A stretch of DNA of 64,000 bases, taken from the NCBI RefSeq assembly GCF_036488675.1, contig NZ_CP133150.1, positions 124,001-188,000 of the forward strand, written 5' to 3'. Position 1 is the first letter of the stretch. Each line of letters opens with the position of its first letter. The position numbers were made by a program, and so were the translations under genes. The notes below the pieces were generated by a model that made no database searches, was not told the DNA's origin, and worked only from the letters and a program-made list of their open reading frames with translations. Below are positions 16,856-26,834 of this stretch, in pieces. The DNA is from Sinorhizobium chiapasense (GTDB lineage: Bacteria > Pseudomonadota > Alphaproteobacteria > Rhizobiales > Rhizobiaceae).

Positions 16856-17100
16856 GCTGCCTCCGCGCGGTTCGGAGGCGTCGCGCCAGGATCTGCCCGG
16901 GCTGCGAGAAGCCCCGGCCCCGACGTTGTCGACTTCGCAGCAGGCGGGGCGGCAGTCGCTGTTTCAATCCAGCTATCGTTTGGCGTCGGCTCACGTGCCA
17001 GAATGATCACCCCCGCAGGTCCGGGCCAAGACCCAAAGCCAACGGCTACGATGTCGACTTCATTGCGGCAGAGTCTGCGCTTCGGCACGGATGTGCTCAT
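16852..17100 (-). CDS. Small ORF coupled to permease gene
   Basis: 82 codons from ATG 17100 (GAGGCG upstream) ending in a TGA that overlaps the permease start, and filling the gap between the binding-protein and permease genes. The product (NEVDIVAVGFGSWPGPAGVI then Ala/Pro-rich) has no recognised domain. The coupling supports a real gene; the composition and lack of family leave it doubtful. Confidence 0.4.
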   Translation of the reverse strand: MSTSVPKRRLCRNEVDIVAVGFGSWPGPAGVIILAREPTPNDSWIETATAAPPAAKSTTSGPGLLAARADPGATPPNRAEAA

Positions 17101-17165
17101 GATCTATCGCCTCGTTGAAAGGGTGGGGACGCAGTCAGGGAGCAAGCGACGGCGTCCGCGCGCAG

Positions 17166-18506
17166 TCAGCCGTTTGTCTCGATGATCTCGGTCCAGGCTC
17201 GATGGGCATCGGCGATCGCCTGTTCAGCGCTCTTGGTGCTGGCCAGCGCCAGCGCCAGTTCATCGGTCAGTGCATTTTCGAGCTTCGGCGCGTAGACAGC
17301 GGTCGGCCAGGCGAGGCTGTTTTCCAATGCGCCGTCGTCGAGCAGCGGCTGCACGAGCGGTTGGAAAGCTCTGAATTTTTCCGACTTCAAGCCCGACTGG
17401 CGATCCGGGTCGATGCCCGAACCGGTGAGCGTCAGGAGCTGTTCGTGATAATCCTTGCTGGTGACAAGCTTGATCAGTTCCCAGGCAACATCCTTGTTCT
17501 GCGATCCGGTGGTGATCGCAAAGCCAAAGCCGGCGTTGAAGGCCAGACGCGGCGTCTTGTTGCCGCCGCCGACGGGGATGCGTGCCACGTCCCACTTGTC
17601 GACGATCTTCGATCCCTTGGGATCCTGAGCATAGCCGCCGAGGTCGGTCCAGAAGTCGATCTGCGCTGCCTTGCCGTTGAGAAAGGCGGGCAGGCCTTCC
17701 TCGAAGCGGGTTTCGAGCGGAGTGGGAAGGGCATAGGGCGTGGAGGCGATGAGCGACTTCAGCGCTTCGACGGCCTCTGTGCTGTCGAGCGCGGACGTGC
17801 CGTCGGCTTTGAGGAAGTTGCCGCCGAAGCCGGTCAGCCGGTTGGCATAGGTGGACAGGACGATCACCGGGATCTTTGCCCCGCGCACGGCCGCACCATA
17901 GATACCATTCTTCGACTCGGCCTCGGTGATCACCTTGGCGTTCTCGTTGTACTCGTCCCAGGTCTTCGGCGCCTTCAAGCCGTAGCGGTCGAAAAGCTCG
18001 CGGTTGTAAAACAGGAGATGGCTGTCGCCGTCATAGGGCAGACCGTAACGGCGGCCGTCGTGCAGTGTGTACTGGTCGTAAATGGTCTGGATGAAATCCT
18101 CGGGTTGGATTGCGGCCTTGTCTCGCTCGATGAGATCGGTGACATCCTCGATGATGCCGTCTTCGGCGAGTTGGCCCTTGTAGGTGTAGAAGTAGTCGAT
18201 GACATCGAACTGGTTGGCGCCCGATTGCACATCAAGCGTTGCCTTCACGCTGACCTGGTCATAGGGAACTGCGGTGACGGTGACCTTGGCGCCGGTCAAC
18301 TTTTCAAAATCTTCGGCGATTTTCCTGCCGGTGACGACATGCGGCTGGATGATCAAAAGGTTGATGGTGCGGCCTGCGAACTTGTTGCTCGCCGAGATTG
18401 CCGGTGATGAGGCAAGCGGAGCGATGAAGGGCAGTGTGCCTGCGGCGGCGAGCGATTTCAGCACGCCGCGGCGACGATACGCCTGGCCAAGAATCTTGTC
18501 GTACAT
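17166..18506 (-). CDS. ABC extracellular solute-binding protein (family 1)
   Basis: 446 aa. The N-terminus has a twin-arginine-like signal (YRRRGVLKSLAAAGTLPFIAP), so export may be via Tat. The body is a cluster-D binding protein (VTGRKIAEDFEKLTGAKVTV, FDVIDYFYTYKGQLAEDG, GLPYDGDSHLLFYNRELFDR, PKTWDEYNENAKVI). First gene of a leftward operon with two permeases but no ATPase. The divergent neighbour is a flavin monooxygenase, which suggests an organosulfur ligand. Confidence 0.88.
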   Translation of the reverse strand: MYDKILGQAYRRRGVLKSLAAAGTLPFIAPLASSPAISASNKFAGRTINLLIIQPHVVTGRKIAEDFEKLTGAKVTVTAVPYDQVSVKATLDVQSGANQFDVIDYFYTYKGQLAEDGIIEDVTDLIERDKAAIQPEDFIQTIYDQYTLHDGRRYGLPYDGDSHLLFYNRELFDRYGLKAPKTWDEYNENAKVITEAESKNGIYGAAVRGAKIPVIVLSTYANRLTGFGGNFLKADGTSALDSTEAVEALKSLIASTPYALPTPLETRFEEGLPAFLNGKAAQIDFWTDLGGYAQDPKGSKIVDKWDVARIPVGGGNKTPRLAFNAGFGFAITTGSQNKDVAWELIKLVTSKDYHEQLLTLTGSGIDPDRQSGLKSEKFRAFQPLVQPLLDDGALENSLAWPTAVYAPKLENALTDELALALASTKSAEQAIADAHRAWTEIIETNG

Positions 18507-19123
18507 GGATTTCTCCCTCAGATCTGGGGTTGATGCTTGCGCGCGTCGGATTGCCCGTCCTTCGGTGTCGCGGTCGATGGGCCACTCTGTCGGCCTTCGC
18601 CCATTTGCATCATGCGGGAAATCGGGAGTGAGATATACAAATAATCTATAGGTTTTATGGATTATAAGGGAATGATTTTCCTGCTGCGAGCCACTGGTCG
18701 AGGCACGAATTTTTCCTTGAGCGGGCGTTGCCCCTCAACAGGGTGCGGCCGTGACGACCCTCATTGGCGTCCGTTTCGAACCGCGGTGCCAAGCACCATC
18801 GGCGTTTCCACATGATCGAAACTATCGACGGTGAGATCAACGAAGGCGTGGCCATTCAGCCTTGGCGACCTTACGGATGATGCGACACATTGTTTCCCCG
18901 CGCCCGCGTGGAAGGTCGGACGCGCTGCAACCGCGGTAGGCGGGTGTGCCGCTGCAATGCTCGAAACAGCGACGCTGGACATCGGTTTTTCGCGAACGCG
19001 GCAATCCGCGGAAAAACATTGCCCACATAAGTACATTAAAAAGATGGATTAACTGTATATATGCTGCCGACCTGCGATGCTGGAGGCGATCGCTATCTCG
19101 GCCGAACCCGACGGAGCCTGCGG
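18507..19123. promoter_or_regulatory. Divergent promoter region with AT-rich motif
   Basis: 617 bases between divergent genes. At 18640-18652 lies AATAATCTATAGG, the reverse complement of a CTATAGATTATT element resembling the GTAGATTAT sites seen elsewhere in the sulfur region. A second AT-rich stretch (TTAAAAAGATGGATTAACTG) at 19034-19053 may be the rightward promoter. No gene was recognised in the rest. Confidence 0.4.
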
Positions 19124-20530
19124 ATGAGCAAGACCATTCGTTTCAACGCCTTCGACATGAACTGCGTTGGCCACCAGTCGCCGGGTCTTTGGGCGCATCC
19201 CCGCGACCGATCCTACAAATACAAGGACCTAGACTATTGGCAGGATCTCGCCCGAACCCTCGAGCGCGGTGTCTTCGACGGCATCTTCATCGCCGACGTC
19301 ATCGGCTATTACGACGTTTACAAGGGAAACAACTATCACGCGATCCATCAGGCGGCGCAGATACCGGTGAACGATCCGCTGCAACTCGCCGCCCCTATTG
19401 CGCTTGCCACCGAGCATCTTGGCATCGGCATCACCGCCTCAATCTCCTTCGAGCATCCCTATACCTTCGCGAGGCGCCTCGCGACCGCCGATCACCACAC
19501 CGAGGGGCGGGTCGGCTGGAACATCGTCACGTCCTATCTCGAAAGCGGCGCGAAGAACGTGGGGCAGGGCGGCTTGCGCAAGCATGACGACCGCTACGCC
19601 GTTGCGCACGAATATCTGGAGGTCATCTACAAGCTGCTCGAAGGCTCCTGGGAGGATGGCGCCGTCGTCCGCGACCGCGAAGCCCGCGTCTTCACCCACC
19701 CCGAGAAGGTCCATGAGATCGGTCATCGCGGCAAATATTTCGAGGTGCCCGGCTATCACCTCTCGGAGCCCTCGCCGCAGCGCACGCCGGTGCTCTATCA
19801 GGCCGGCGCCTCGGGGCCTGGCAAGAAGTTTGCGGCCGAGCACGCCGAATGCGTCTTCGTGGCCGCGCAGACGAAAACAATCCTCCGTAATTACGTCGCC
19901 GACATCCGGGCAGGGGCTTTCGCCTCCGGGCGCTCGCCCGACAGCTTCAAGATCTACAATCTGCTGACGGTGATCGTCGAGGAGACCGACGAGAGGGCCC
20001 GCGCCAAGTTCCGCGACTATCTCGACTACGTGTCCTATGACGGGTCTCTCGTGTTCATGTCGGGCTGGACCGGCATCGATTTTTCCCGCTACGAGCCGGA
20101 CGATCTGGTGCGCAAGGTCGAGACGAACGCCATTCATTCCGCCGTCGACAGCCTTTCCGAGGGTGATCCGAACCAGCGCTGGACCATTCGCGAGCTCGCC
20201 GAATGGGGCGGGGTGGGCGGCATGGGGCCGGTCGTCGTCGGCTCTGCCTCTACCGTTGCGGACGAGTTGCAGCAGTGGGTGGAGGAGACCGGCGTCGACG
20301 GCTTCAACCTCGCCTATGCGGTGACGCCCGAGACCTTCGAGGACATCGTCGGCTATCTCGTTCCCGAGTTGCAGAAGCGCGGCGTCTATCCGCGCGAATA
20401 CCGTCCCGGCACGTTGCGCGAAAAGCTCTTCGGCCGCGGCCCGCGCCTCGAGGCCCCGCATCCTGGCGCGCGCTACCGCGACATCGAAGCCGTCAAGCGC
20501 GGCGAAGCGCTGCTTGCCACCGGCAGCTAA
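19124..20530 (+). CDS. LLM-class flavin monooxygenase (NtaA/SnaA/DszA type)
   Basis: 468 aa. ATG 19124 was chosen because GGAG lies upstream and MSKTIRFNAFDMN matches the family start. Signatures: SPGLWAHP, the YWQDLARTLERGVFDGIFIAD barrel strand and GRVGWNIVTSYLESGAKNVG. These enzymes use reduced FMN from a separate reductase to oxidise organosulfur or amine compounds. It heads a rightward series with two SfnB-like genes, which argues for desulfurisation during sulfate starvation. The exact substrate is unknown. Confidence 0.9.
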   Translation: MSKTIRFNAFDMNCVGHQSPGLWAHPRDRSYKYKDLDYWQDLARTLERGVFDGIFIADVIGYYDVYKGNNYHAIHQAAQIPVNDPLQLAAPIALATEHLGIGITASISFEHPYTFARRLATADHHTEGRVGWNIVTSYLESGAKNVGQGGLRKHDDRYAVAHEYLEVIYKLLEGSWEDGAVVRDREARVFTHPEKVHEIGHRGKYFEVPGYHLSEPSPQRTPVLYQAGASGPGKKFAAEHAECVFVAAQTKTILRNYVADIRAGAFASGRSPDSFKIYNLLTVIVEETDERARAKFRDYLDYVSYDGSLVFMSGWTGIDFSRYEPDDLVRKVETNAIHSAVDSLSEGDPNQRWTIRELAEWGGVGGMGPVVVGSASTVADELQQWVEETGVDGFNLAYAVTPETFEDIVGYLVPELQKRGVYPREYRPGTLREKLFGRGPRLEAPHPGARYRDIEAVKRGEALLATGS

Positions 20531-20560
20531 CCTCACTCTTCTCCAGGGAGCAATCAGACC

Positions 20561-21829
20561 ATGGGCACTCTTCCAAGCGCGCAAATTGACCATTCAGTGC
20601 ATCCCCGCGTGAACTCGAGCGATCCGGTGGCACCGCGTCCGAAGCCCGTCACACCGGCCCGCATCATCAGGAGCGATGCCGAGGCGCTGGAAATCGCCGA
20701 ACGACTGGCGGAAAAGTTCAAGGCCGGAGCGGCGCTCAGGGACCGGGAGGGCCTGCTGCCGATCGCCGAGCTGGACGAGTATTCTGAGAGCGGCCTCTGG
20801 AGCATCAACGTGCCGAAGGCCTATGGCGGCCCGGAGGTCTCCTATGCGACGCTTGCCCGGGTGATCGCGACGATTGCCGCCGCCGATCCGGCGATCGCCC
20901 AGATCACCCAGAACCATCTCGCCATCATCGCGACCGTCGATCTCGACGGGACCGAGGAACAGAAGAAGCTGTTTTTCTCCTGGGCGCTTGAGGGCATCCG
21001 CTACGGCAATGCCTTCTCCGAACTGAAAAGCAAGACCGTGGCGGCCTTCGAGACCAAGGTCGCCTTCGATGGCGACGACGCGATCGTCAATGGCGAGAAG
21101 TTCTATACGACCGGCGCGCTGCTTGCGCATGTCGTGCCGATCGTCGCGGTCGACGAGAACGGGCAGGGTTACCTGGTCTTTGCCGATCGCGACGCTCCCG
21201 GCCTGACGGTTACCAACAACTGGTCGAGCTTCGGCCAACGGACGACGGCCTCTGGCTCGGTGAAGATCGACAACGTCCGCGTGCCGCGCGCTCGCGCGGT
21301 TCGGGTGACGTCCTTCGACCATCCGACGGTTGGCGGTCCGGTGTCGCAGATCATCCAGTCGGCGATCGACGCCGGCATTGCCCGCGGCGCGATCGAGGAC
21401 ACGATCGCCTTCGTCAGGAATCACAGCCGTCCGTGGATCGACAGCGGCAAGGAAACCGCCGGTGACGACCTGTTCACGATCGCCGCCGTCGGTGACCTGA
21501 AGATCAAGCTGCACGCCGCCGAGGCGCTGCTCGAGATCGCCGGCCGGAGCATCGACGCGGCAAAAGTGCACCCGACGCTCGAGACGGTCTCCGAGGCGAC
21601 GATCAAGACCGGCGAGTCCAAGGTACTGACGACGGAAATCGCCATTCTCGCGACCAACAAGCTGTTTGAGCTTGCCGGCACGCGCTCGACGCTCGACGAG
21701 CACAATCTCGACCGGCACTGGCGCAACGCCCGCGTCCACACGCTGCACGATCCGGTGCGCTGGAAGTTCTACCACGTCGGCAACTACTATCTGAACGGCG
21801 TGCACCCGCCGCGCCACGCCTGGAACTGA
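20561..21829 (+). CDS. SfnB-like acyl-CoA dehydrogenase-fold oxidoreductase
   Basis: 422 aa; GGGAG precedes ATG 20561. Acyl-CoA dehydrogenase fold of the SfnB/DszC branch: SGLWSINVPKAYGG, ITQNHLAI, GEKFYTTGALLAHVVPI, WSSFGQRTTASGSV and the C-terminal HWRNARVHTLHDPVRWKFYH. Members are FMNH2-dependent monooxygenases acting on sulfones, thioethers or related sulfur compounds and induced by sulfur limitation. It is 30 bases downstream of the LLM monooxygenase, so they are likely co-transcribed. Confidence 0.88.
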   Translation: MGTLPSAQIDHSVHPRVNSSDPVAPRPKPVTPARIIRSDAEALEIAERLAEKFKAGAALRDREGLLPIAELDEYSESGLWSINVPKAYGGPEVSYATLARVIATIAAADPAIAQITQNHLAIIATVDLDGTEEQKKLFFSWALEGIRYGNAFSELKSKTVAAFETKVAFDGDDAIVNGEKFYTTGALLAHVVPIVAVDENGQGYLVFADRDAPGLTVTNNWSSFGQRTTASGSVKIDNVRVPRARAVRVTSFDHPTVGGPVSQIIQSAIDAGIARGAIEDTIAFVRNHSRPWIDSGKETAGDDLFTIAAVGDLKIKLHAAEALLEIAGRSIDAAKVHPTLETVSEATIKTGESKVLTTEIAILATNKLFELAGTRSTLDEHNLDRHWRNARVHTLHDPVRWKFYHVGNYYLNGVHPPRHAWN

Positions 21830-21838
21830 GGCGCGCCG

Positions 21839-23101
21839 ATGAGTGAGAACGATCGCAGACTGCATCGGGAGGCGGCGCTCGTTGCCGGGCGCCCGGCGCC
21901 GCATATTCCGCCGCGCCGGGCGAAGGCGCACCGCATCAAGGACGATGACGCGGCGATCGCGGTCGCCCACGAGCTCGCCCGCGAGTTTGCCACAGGCGCC
22001 GCCGAGCGCGACCGCGAGCGGCGACTGCCGATCCCGGAGATCGAGCGCTTCTCGCAGTCCGGTCTCTGGGCGATCACGGTGCCGAAAGCCTATGGCGGCG
22101 CGGGGGTGTCGGCCGTTACGCTTGCCGAGGTGACGGCGATCATTTCCGCCGCCGATTCAAGCATTGGGCAGATCCCGCAGAACCATTTCTACATGGTGGA
22201 GGCGCTGAGGCTCGCCGGAAACGAGGAGCAGAAGAAGTATTTCTTCGAGCGCATCCTCGATGGAGACCGCCTCGGCAACGCCTTCACCGAGATCGGCACG
22301 AAGACGCCCGTCGATTTCAAGACGAGTTTTCGAGAGCGGGACGGTAGGCTATTGCTCAATGGCCAGAAGTTCTATTCGACCGGCTCGCTTTTCGCCCACA
22401 TCATCGTTGCCGTCGCGAGGGATGAGAACGGCCGGGTGCATCTCGTCTTCATCGACCGGGCAACGCCCGGGCTCAATCTCGTCGACGACTGGACCTCGTT
22501 CGGCCAGCGCTCGACCGGTAGCGGCACAGTCACCTTTGATGACGTGGAGATGACGCGGTTCCAAGTGGTCGATCACGATATCGTCTTCGAGCGGCCGACG
22601 CCGATGGGACCCTTTGCCCAGATCATCCACTCGGCCGTCCAGGTCGGGCTCGCCCGCGGCGCGCTCGCCGAGACGATCTCCTATGTGCGGGCGCATGCGC
22701 GGCCCTTCTTCGAGCTTTCGATCGAGCAAGGTTACGAGGATCCACACACGATCCACGCGGTTGGCGACGTTGCCATCCGCGTGCACGCGGCTGACGCGCT
22801 GCTCGCCCGGGCCGGCCGGCTTCTCGATGTTGCCGCGGCAGATCCGACGCACGAGACCGTTGCGGCGGCATCGATCGCCGTTGCCGAGATCAAGGCGCTC
22901 GCAACGGAAGTCGCTGAGCTTGCGGCGACGAAGCTGATCGAACTCGGCGGCGCGCGCTCGACGCTCGAAAGCTATGGCCTCGATCGCTACTGGCGCAATG
23001 CCCGCACCCATTCGCTACATGATCCGGTGCGATGGAAATACCACCATATCGGCAACTACTACCTGAACGGCCTGTTGCCCCCGCGACACGGCGCAATCTG
23101 A
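21839..23101 (+). CDS. Second SfnB-like oxidoreductase
   Basis: 420 aa, nine bases after the first SfnB-like gene. It is a paralogue with the same landmarks (SGLWAITVPKAYGGAGVS, GQKFYSTGSLFAHIIVA, WTSFGQRSTGSGTV, YWRNARTHSLHDPVRWKYHH). Two adjacent diverged members suggest successive oxidations or different sulfur substrates. Cytoplasmic and flavin-dependent by family. Confidence 0.88.
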   Translation: MSENDRRLHREAALVAGRPAPHIPPRRAKAHRIKDDDAAIAVAHELAREFATGAAERDRERRLPIPEIERFSQSGLWAITVPKAYGGAGVSAVTLAEVTAIISAADSSIGQIPQNHFYMVEALRLAGNEEQKKYFFERILDGDRLGNAFTEIGTKTPVDFKTSFRERDGRLLLNGQKFYSTGSLFAHIIVAVARDENGRVHLVFIDRATPGLNLVDDWTSFGQRSTGSGTVTFDDVEMTRFQVVDHDIVFERPTPMGPFAQIIHSAVQVGLARGALAETISYVRAHARPFFELSIEQGYEDPHTIHAVGDVAIRVHAADALLARAGRLLDVAAADPTHETVAAASIAVAEIKALATEVAELAATKLIELGGARSTLESYGLDRYWRNARTHSLHDPVRWKYHHIGNYYLNGLLPPRHGAI

Positions 23102-23233
23102 GATCCGGCCGGGTTTGCATACGGACCGGCACGCTGACGGGCATTCATTTGCCCCTCAGTCTTGTCAGCACCCGCGGGGCGGTCGGCGTCGTTCGCTGCC
23201 GGTGTCTCACCGGTGCAATTGCAGGAGTGCGGC

Positions 23234-24712
23234 ATGGGAAAATTCGGATCGGCGATTGTCGCGATCATCGGCGGCGGGTTCAGCGGCGCCGCGGTCGCGC
23301 TGCACCTGGCACGCGGTCTCACCGAGGGGAAGGACGTGCGGATCGTCGTCTTCGAACCACGTGAGAGGCTCGGCGCCGGGCTTGCCTACGATACGACCGA
23401 GCCGGCCCATCGCATCAATGTGCCGGCCTACAGAATGAGCCTCTATCCGGACGATCCGGAAAGTTTTGCAAACTATATCGCCCGCTCCGGTACGCGCGCC
23501 GACGATCCGGCGGCCTACACTGCTGAAGGGATCCCCTTTCCGCGAAGATCCGTCTTCGGCGACTATGTCGCAGCGGAGATCGCGCCCCTGCTCTCAAGCG
23601 GGGCGATCGAACACCGGCGCAAGCGGGTCACCGATGTAAAGCGCACCGGTGAAGGATGGATGATCCTCGCTGAGGATGTCGAGGCGGTTGTCGCCGATGT
23701 CGTCGTTCTCGCGGTCAGTCATCCGGCGCCGTCGCTGCCCAAGGCCTTGCGACCGCTCCTGGCGCACCCCAAGCTCGTCGCAGATCCGACAAAAGCCAAT
23801 GCGCTCGACATCGTCGCGCCCACCGACCGGATCCTCGTCGTCGGCAATGGGTTGACGTCGGCGGACGTGATCGCGGCGCTTGATGAACGCGGCCATCATG
23901 GACCAGTCATCTCGATTTCGCGGCGCGGCTTGCGCTCCCGCGGTCATCCGAAGGTGGCTGAGGACCCGTTCGGCGACTTCGTCAGCGAGCCGATCCCCCG
24001 CGCATCCGAGCTTTTTCGCCATATTCGCCGGACGCTGCGGCTCGCCGGCGAGCAAGGCCTGACCTGGCATCCGGTCATCGACGCCGTGCGGGCGCAGGGA
24101 CAAGAGATCTGGCAGGCCCTGCCGATCGTCGAGCGCCGGCGCATCGCCCGCTTAGCACGCGCCCATTGGGACGTTCACCGTTTCCGGATAGCGCCACAGG
24201 TCGAGGGGGTGCTGAACCGGGCGGTTGAATGCGGCAGGCTCGAAATTCTGGCGGCCTCGGTTCTATCAGCGGCGATTGAGGGCGAGGGGACCGCGATCGA
24301 GCTCAAAGCACGAGGCGGCGACGCGCCGCGGCGCGTCGCCGTGGACGCGGTCGTCGTCACCACAGGTCCGGCGCATACTCAGATCCTGAGGTCTCAGCCT
24401 TTCCTCGCCGCACTGGAAGAGGCGGGCGTGCTTACCGCTTGTGAAACCGGGCTGGGCATTGCCTGCGATCTCCACTCCCGGGCCGTCGGTGCCGGCGGTA
24501 ACGTGGAACGAAGCCTGTTCATCGCAGGGCCGCTAGCGCGTGGTACCTTCGGCGAATTGATGGGTCTCCCGCAGGTGACCGAGCATGCCGTTTTCGTGGC
24601 TGAGCAAATTGCAACGCTCCTTTCAGTCAAGCTGAAGGGCGGCAAGAACAGCCGGTATGGCGCGCGTGGCGAGGCGGCAGAAAGGCCGTTCGCGTCTCTA
24701 CTCCGAGGATGA
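23234..24712 (+). CDS. FAD/NAD(P)-binding oxidoreductase
   Basis: 492 aa from ATG 23234 (AGGAG upstream). An N-terminal Rossmann motif VAIIGGGFSGAAVALHLARG binds FAD. A second nucleotide-binding stretch ILVVGNGLTSADVIAALDERG follows near residue 200, and a closing GPLARGTFGELMGLPQVTEHA segment is typical of the FAD/NAD(P)-binding HI0933/YdhS-like group. Downstream of the SfnB pair, it could supply reducing equivalents or act on an intermediate. Specific activity is unknown. Confidence 0.8.
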   Translation: MGKFGSAIVAIIGGGFSGAAVALHLARGLTEGKDVRIVVFEPRERLGAGLAYDTTEPAHRINVPAYRMSLYPDDPESFANYIARSGTRADDPAAYTAEGIPFPRRSVFGDYVAAEIAPLLSSGAIEHRRKRVTDVKRTGEGWMILAEDVEAVVADVVVLAVSHPAPSLPKALRPLLAHPKLVADPTKANALDIVAPTDRILVVGNGLTSADVIAALDERGHHGPVISISRRGLRSRGHPKVAEDPFGDFVSEPIPRASELFRHIRRTLRLAGEQGLTWHPVIDAVRAQGQEIWQALPIVERRRIARLARAHWDVHRFRIAPQVEGVLNRAVECGRLEILAASVLSAAIEGEGTAIELKARGGDAPRRVAVDAVVVTTGPAHTQILRSQPFLAALEEAGVLTACETGLGIACDLHSRAVGAGGNVERSLFIAGPLARGTFGELMGLPQVTEHAVFVAEQIATLLSVKLKGGKNSRYGARGEAAERPFASLLRG

Positions 24713-24763
24713 GGGATATTGTCCCGCTAATGCGAACTCTTTGGAATATATTTCCTTAGTAAA

Positions 24764-24780
24764 ACCATAGAATACATTAT
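24764..24780. promoter_or_regulatory. AT-rich candidate operator upstream of ssuD
   Basis: ACCATAGAATACATTAT lies in the 202-base gap before ssuD and loosely resembles the GTAGATTAT elements of this region. TTGGAATATATTTCC at 24741-24755 is also AT-rich. Regulatory role inferred. Confidence 0.3.
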
Positions 24781-24914
24781 CATCGTTCTCGCTGCGGCTC
24801 CAGCAAGCTCTCGCGGATGAATTCCATCGCCTCGCCATCTTACAGAAGCTGATGATCGACCGATATCAGCCTGACGGCCAAAGATGAGAAGTACGCCGCC
24901 TTGAAAGGACGACC

Positions 24915-26084
24915 ATGCCCACGACAGACAACCCTCTCGATTTCCTTTGGTTCATTCCTTCCTCGGGGGACGGCGCCTATCTCGGATCCGATGACCTGAG
25001 CCGACCCTCCGATCCGGGCTATTTTCGTGAGATCGCGACGGCTGTGGACCGCCTCGGCTATTCCGCCGTGCTCATCCCGACGGGGGTCGCGTGCGAGGAA
25101 TCCTTCATTCTTGCCGCCAATCTCGCGGCCTTCACCGAGAAGCTGAAGTTCCTGGTGGCGGTCCGCCCAGGTATCGCTTCGCCCGCCTATTACGCGCGAC
25201 TGGCCTCGACGCTCGACCGCGTCTCGAACGGGCGTCTTCTGCTCAACATCGTTGCGGGCGGAAGTGCGCAGGAGCTCGCCGGCGACGGCGTCTTCCTGCC
25301 CCATGACGAGCGTTATGCGCATGCCGACGAGTTTTTCCAGGTCTTCAACCAGCTCCTTGAGACCGGCAAGAGCCAGCTCGATGGCAAATATATCAAGGCG
25401 TATAACGCACAGCTCGGGTTCCCGCCGGTTCAGGAGCCGCGCCCGCCGCTCTATTTCGGCGGATCGTCCGATGCAGCGATCGAGTTTTCGGCAGGCCTGG
25501 TCGACAAGTACCTGACCTGGGGCGAGACGCCCGATCAGGTCGGCGACAAAATCGCCAAGGTCCGCAAGGCCGCGGCCGACAAAGGCCGTAAGGTGACCTT
25601 CGGTATCCGCCTGCACTTCATTGTGCGCGAGACCGATGAGGACGCCTGGGCCGCCGCCGACCGGCTGATTTCCAAGCTCTCTGACGAGACGATCGCCGCC
25701 GCGCAAGAGGGATTTGCGAAGAATTCCGATTCCGTCGGACAGGCGCGCATGCTGGCCCTTCACGGCGGCCGGCGCGACAAACTCGAGGTGGCGCCGAACC
25801 TCTGGGCCGGCATCGGGCTCGTTCGTTCAGGTGCGGGGACCGCGCTCGTCGGTTCGCCGAAGACGGTCGCCACGCGTCTGAGGGAGTATCAGGATCTCGG
25901 CATCGATACGGTCATCGCCTCCGGCTACCCGCATCTTGAGGAAGCCTATCGCGTCTCGGAATTGCTCTTCCCGGAGATCGGCCTCGGCCCCCCGCGCAAC
26001 CAGATCCGTTCGACCTTTGGCGAGCACCAGGTGTTCGGCGGCGGCGGTCACGGCGGCAATTTGAGGGTTGTGGCGGGTTCTTAA
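24915..26084 (+). CDS. ssuD: FMNH2-dependent alkanesulfonate monooxygenase
   Basis: 389 aa, the normal SsuD length. Landmarks: [38 protein letters not shown] segment, [42 protein letters not shown] and [20 protein letters not shown]. It cleaves alkanesulfonates to sulfite and aldehyde using reduced FMN, in the cytoplasm. A flavin reductase gene follows 144 bases later. SsuABC is encoded at 30991-33615 with other sulfur genes between. Confidence 0.93.
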   Translation: MPTTDNPLDFLWFIPSSGDGAYLGSDDLSRPSDPGYFREIATAVDRLGYSAVLIPTGVACEESFILAANLAAFTEKLKFLVAVRPGIASPAYYARLASTLDRVSNGRLLLNIVAGGSAQELAGDGVFLPHDERYAHADEFFQVFNQLLETGKSQLDGKYIKAYNAQLGFPPVQEPRPPLYFGGSSDAAIEFSAGLVDKYLTWGETPDQVGDKIAKVRKAAADKGRKVTFGIRLHFIVRETDEDAWAAADRLISKLSDETIAAAQEGFAKNSDSVGQARMLALHGGRRDKLEVAPNLWAGIGLVRSGAGTALVGSPKTVATRLREYQDLGIDTVIASGYPHLEEAYRVSELLFPEIGLGPPRNQIRSTFGEHQVFGGGGHGGNLRVVAGS

Positions 26085-26228
26085 TTTTCCCTGCCCTGAA
26101 GACCAATCGGGCGCAAAGCCGCTCGCCCCGGCAATCGCAGGCATGACCGTGTTTCCTGATCGGTCGCGATATAGCGCGGCAGAGCTAGCAATGCAGTGAA
26201 ATTCATACCCAACAGAGGAGTGATTGAG

Positions 26229-26777
26229 ATGTCCGTCCAACCTTCTGTGCGCGCATTCGATGTCGAGGCGACCACCAGCCACCCCGGCAATCACCACGTC
26301 GATGCCGAGGGCCTGAAGCGTGCTTTGCGCGCCCTTGGCGGTGGAGTCAGCATCATAACGGCCGGGGAGGGCGAGACTCGGACTGGAGCGACGGTCACGT
26401 CGGCGACCGCCCTTTCGATCGATCCGCCGCGCATGATCGTCACCCTTAACCGTTCTGCCTCAACATTGCCGGTCGTCGAGCGATATGGCCATTTCTGCGT
26501 CAATGTGGTGGGACACGACCACGAAACACTTGCCAACCAGTTCGCCGGTCTCGGCGGGCTGAAGGGGGCGGAACGTTACCACGGCGCTGAATGGATCCGC
26601 CTCGAGAGCGGAGCGCCGGTTCTGGAGAATGCGGCGGCGGCCATCGATTGCGAAGTCGAGGAGCTCATCGAACGGCACAGCCATGCGATCGTGCTTGGCC
26701 GCGTGGTCGGTATTCGCTTCGGCAATCGTGGTTCATTGGTTTACCGCGATGGGCGGTATTTCGCGCTTGGTGGATAG
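26229..26777 (+). CDS. Flavin reductase (HpaC/FMN reductase-like)
   Basis: 182 aa from ATG 26229 with GAGGAG nine bases upstream. Flavin reductase-like split-barrel domain: ALRALGGGVSIITAGEG, GATVTSATALSIDPPRMIVTLN, RYGHFCVNVVGHDHETLANQFAG, LVYRDGRYFALGG. It should supply reduced flavin to SsuD and the other monooxygenases of this region. It is of the HpaC type rather than the flavodoxin-like SsuE type. Confidence 0.9.
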   Translation: MSVQPSVRAFDVEATTSHPGNHHVDAEGLKRALRALGGGVSIITAGEGETRTGATVTSATALSIDPPRMIVTLNRSASTLPVVERYGHFCVNVVGHDHETLANQFAGLGGLKGAERYHGAEWIRLESGAPVLENAAAAIDCEVEELIERHSHAIVLGRVVGIRFGNRGSLVYRDGRYFALGG

Positions 26778-26834
26778 CCACGAACAATCAGAATGGGCGA
26801 CGCTGTTCGGCGTCCGAAACGGGAGGAATGACAA

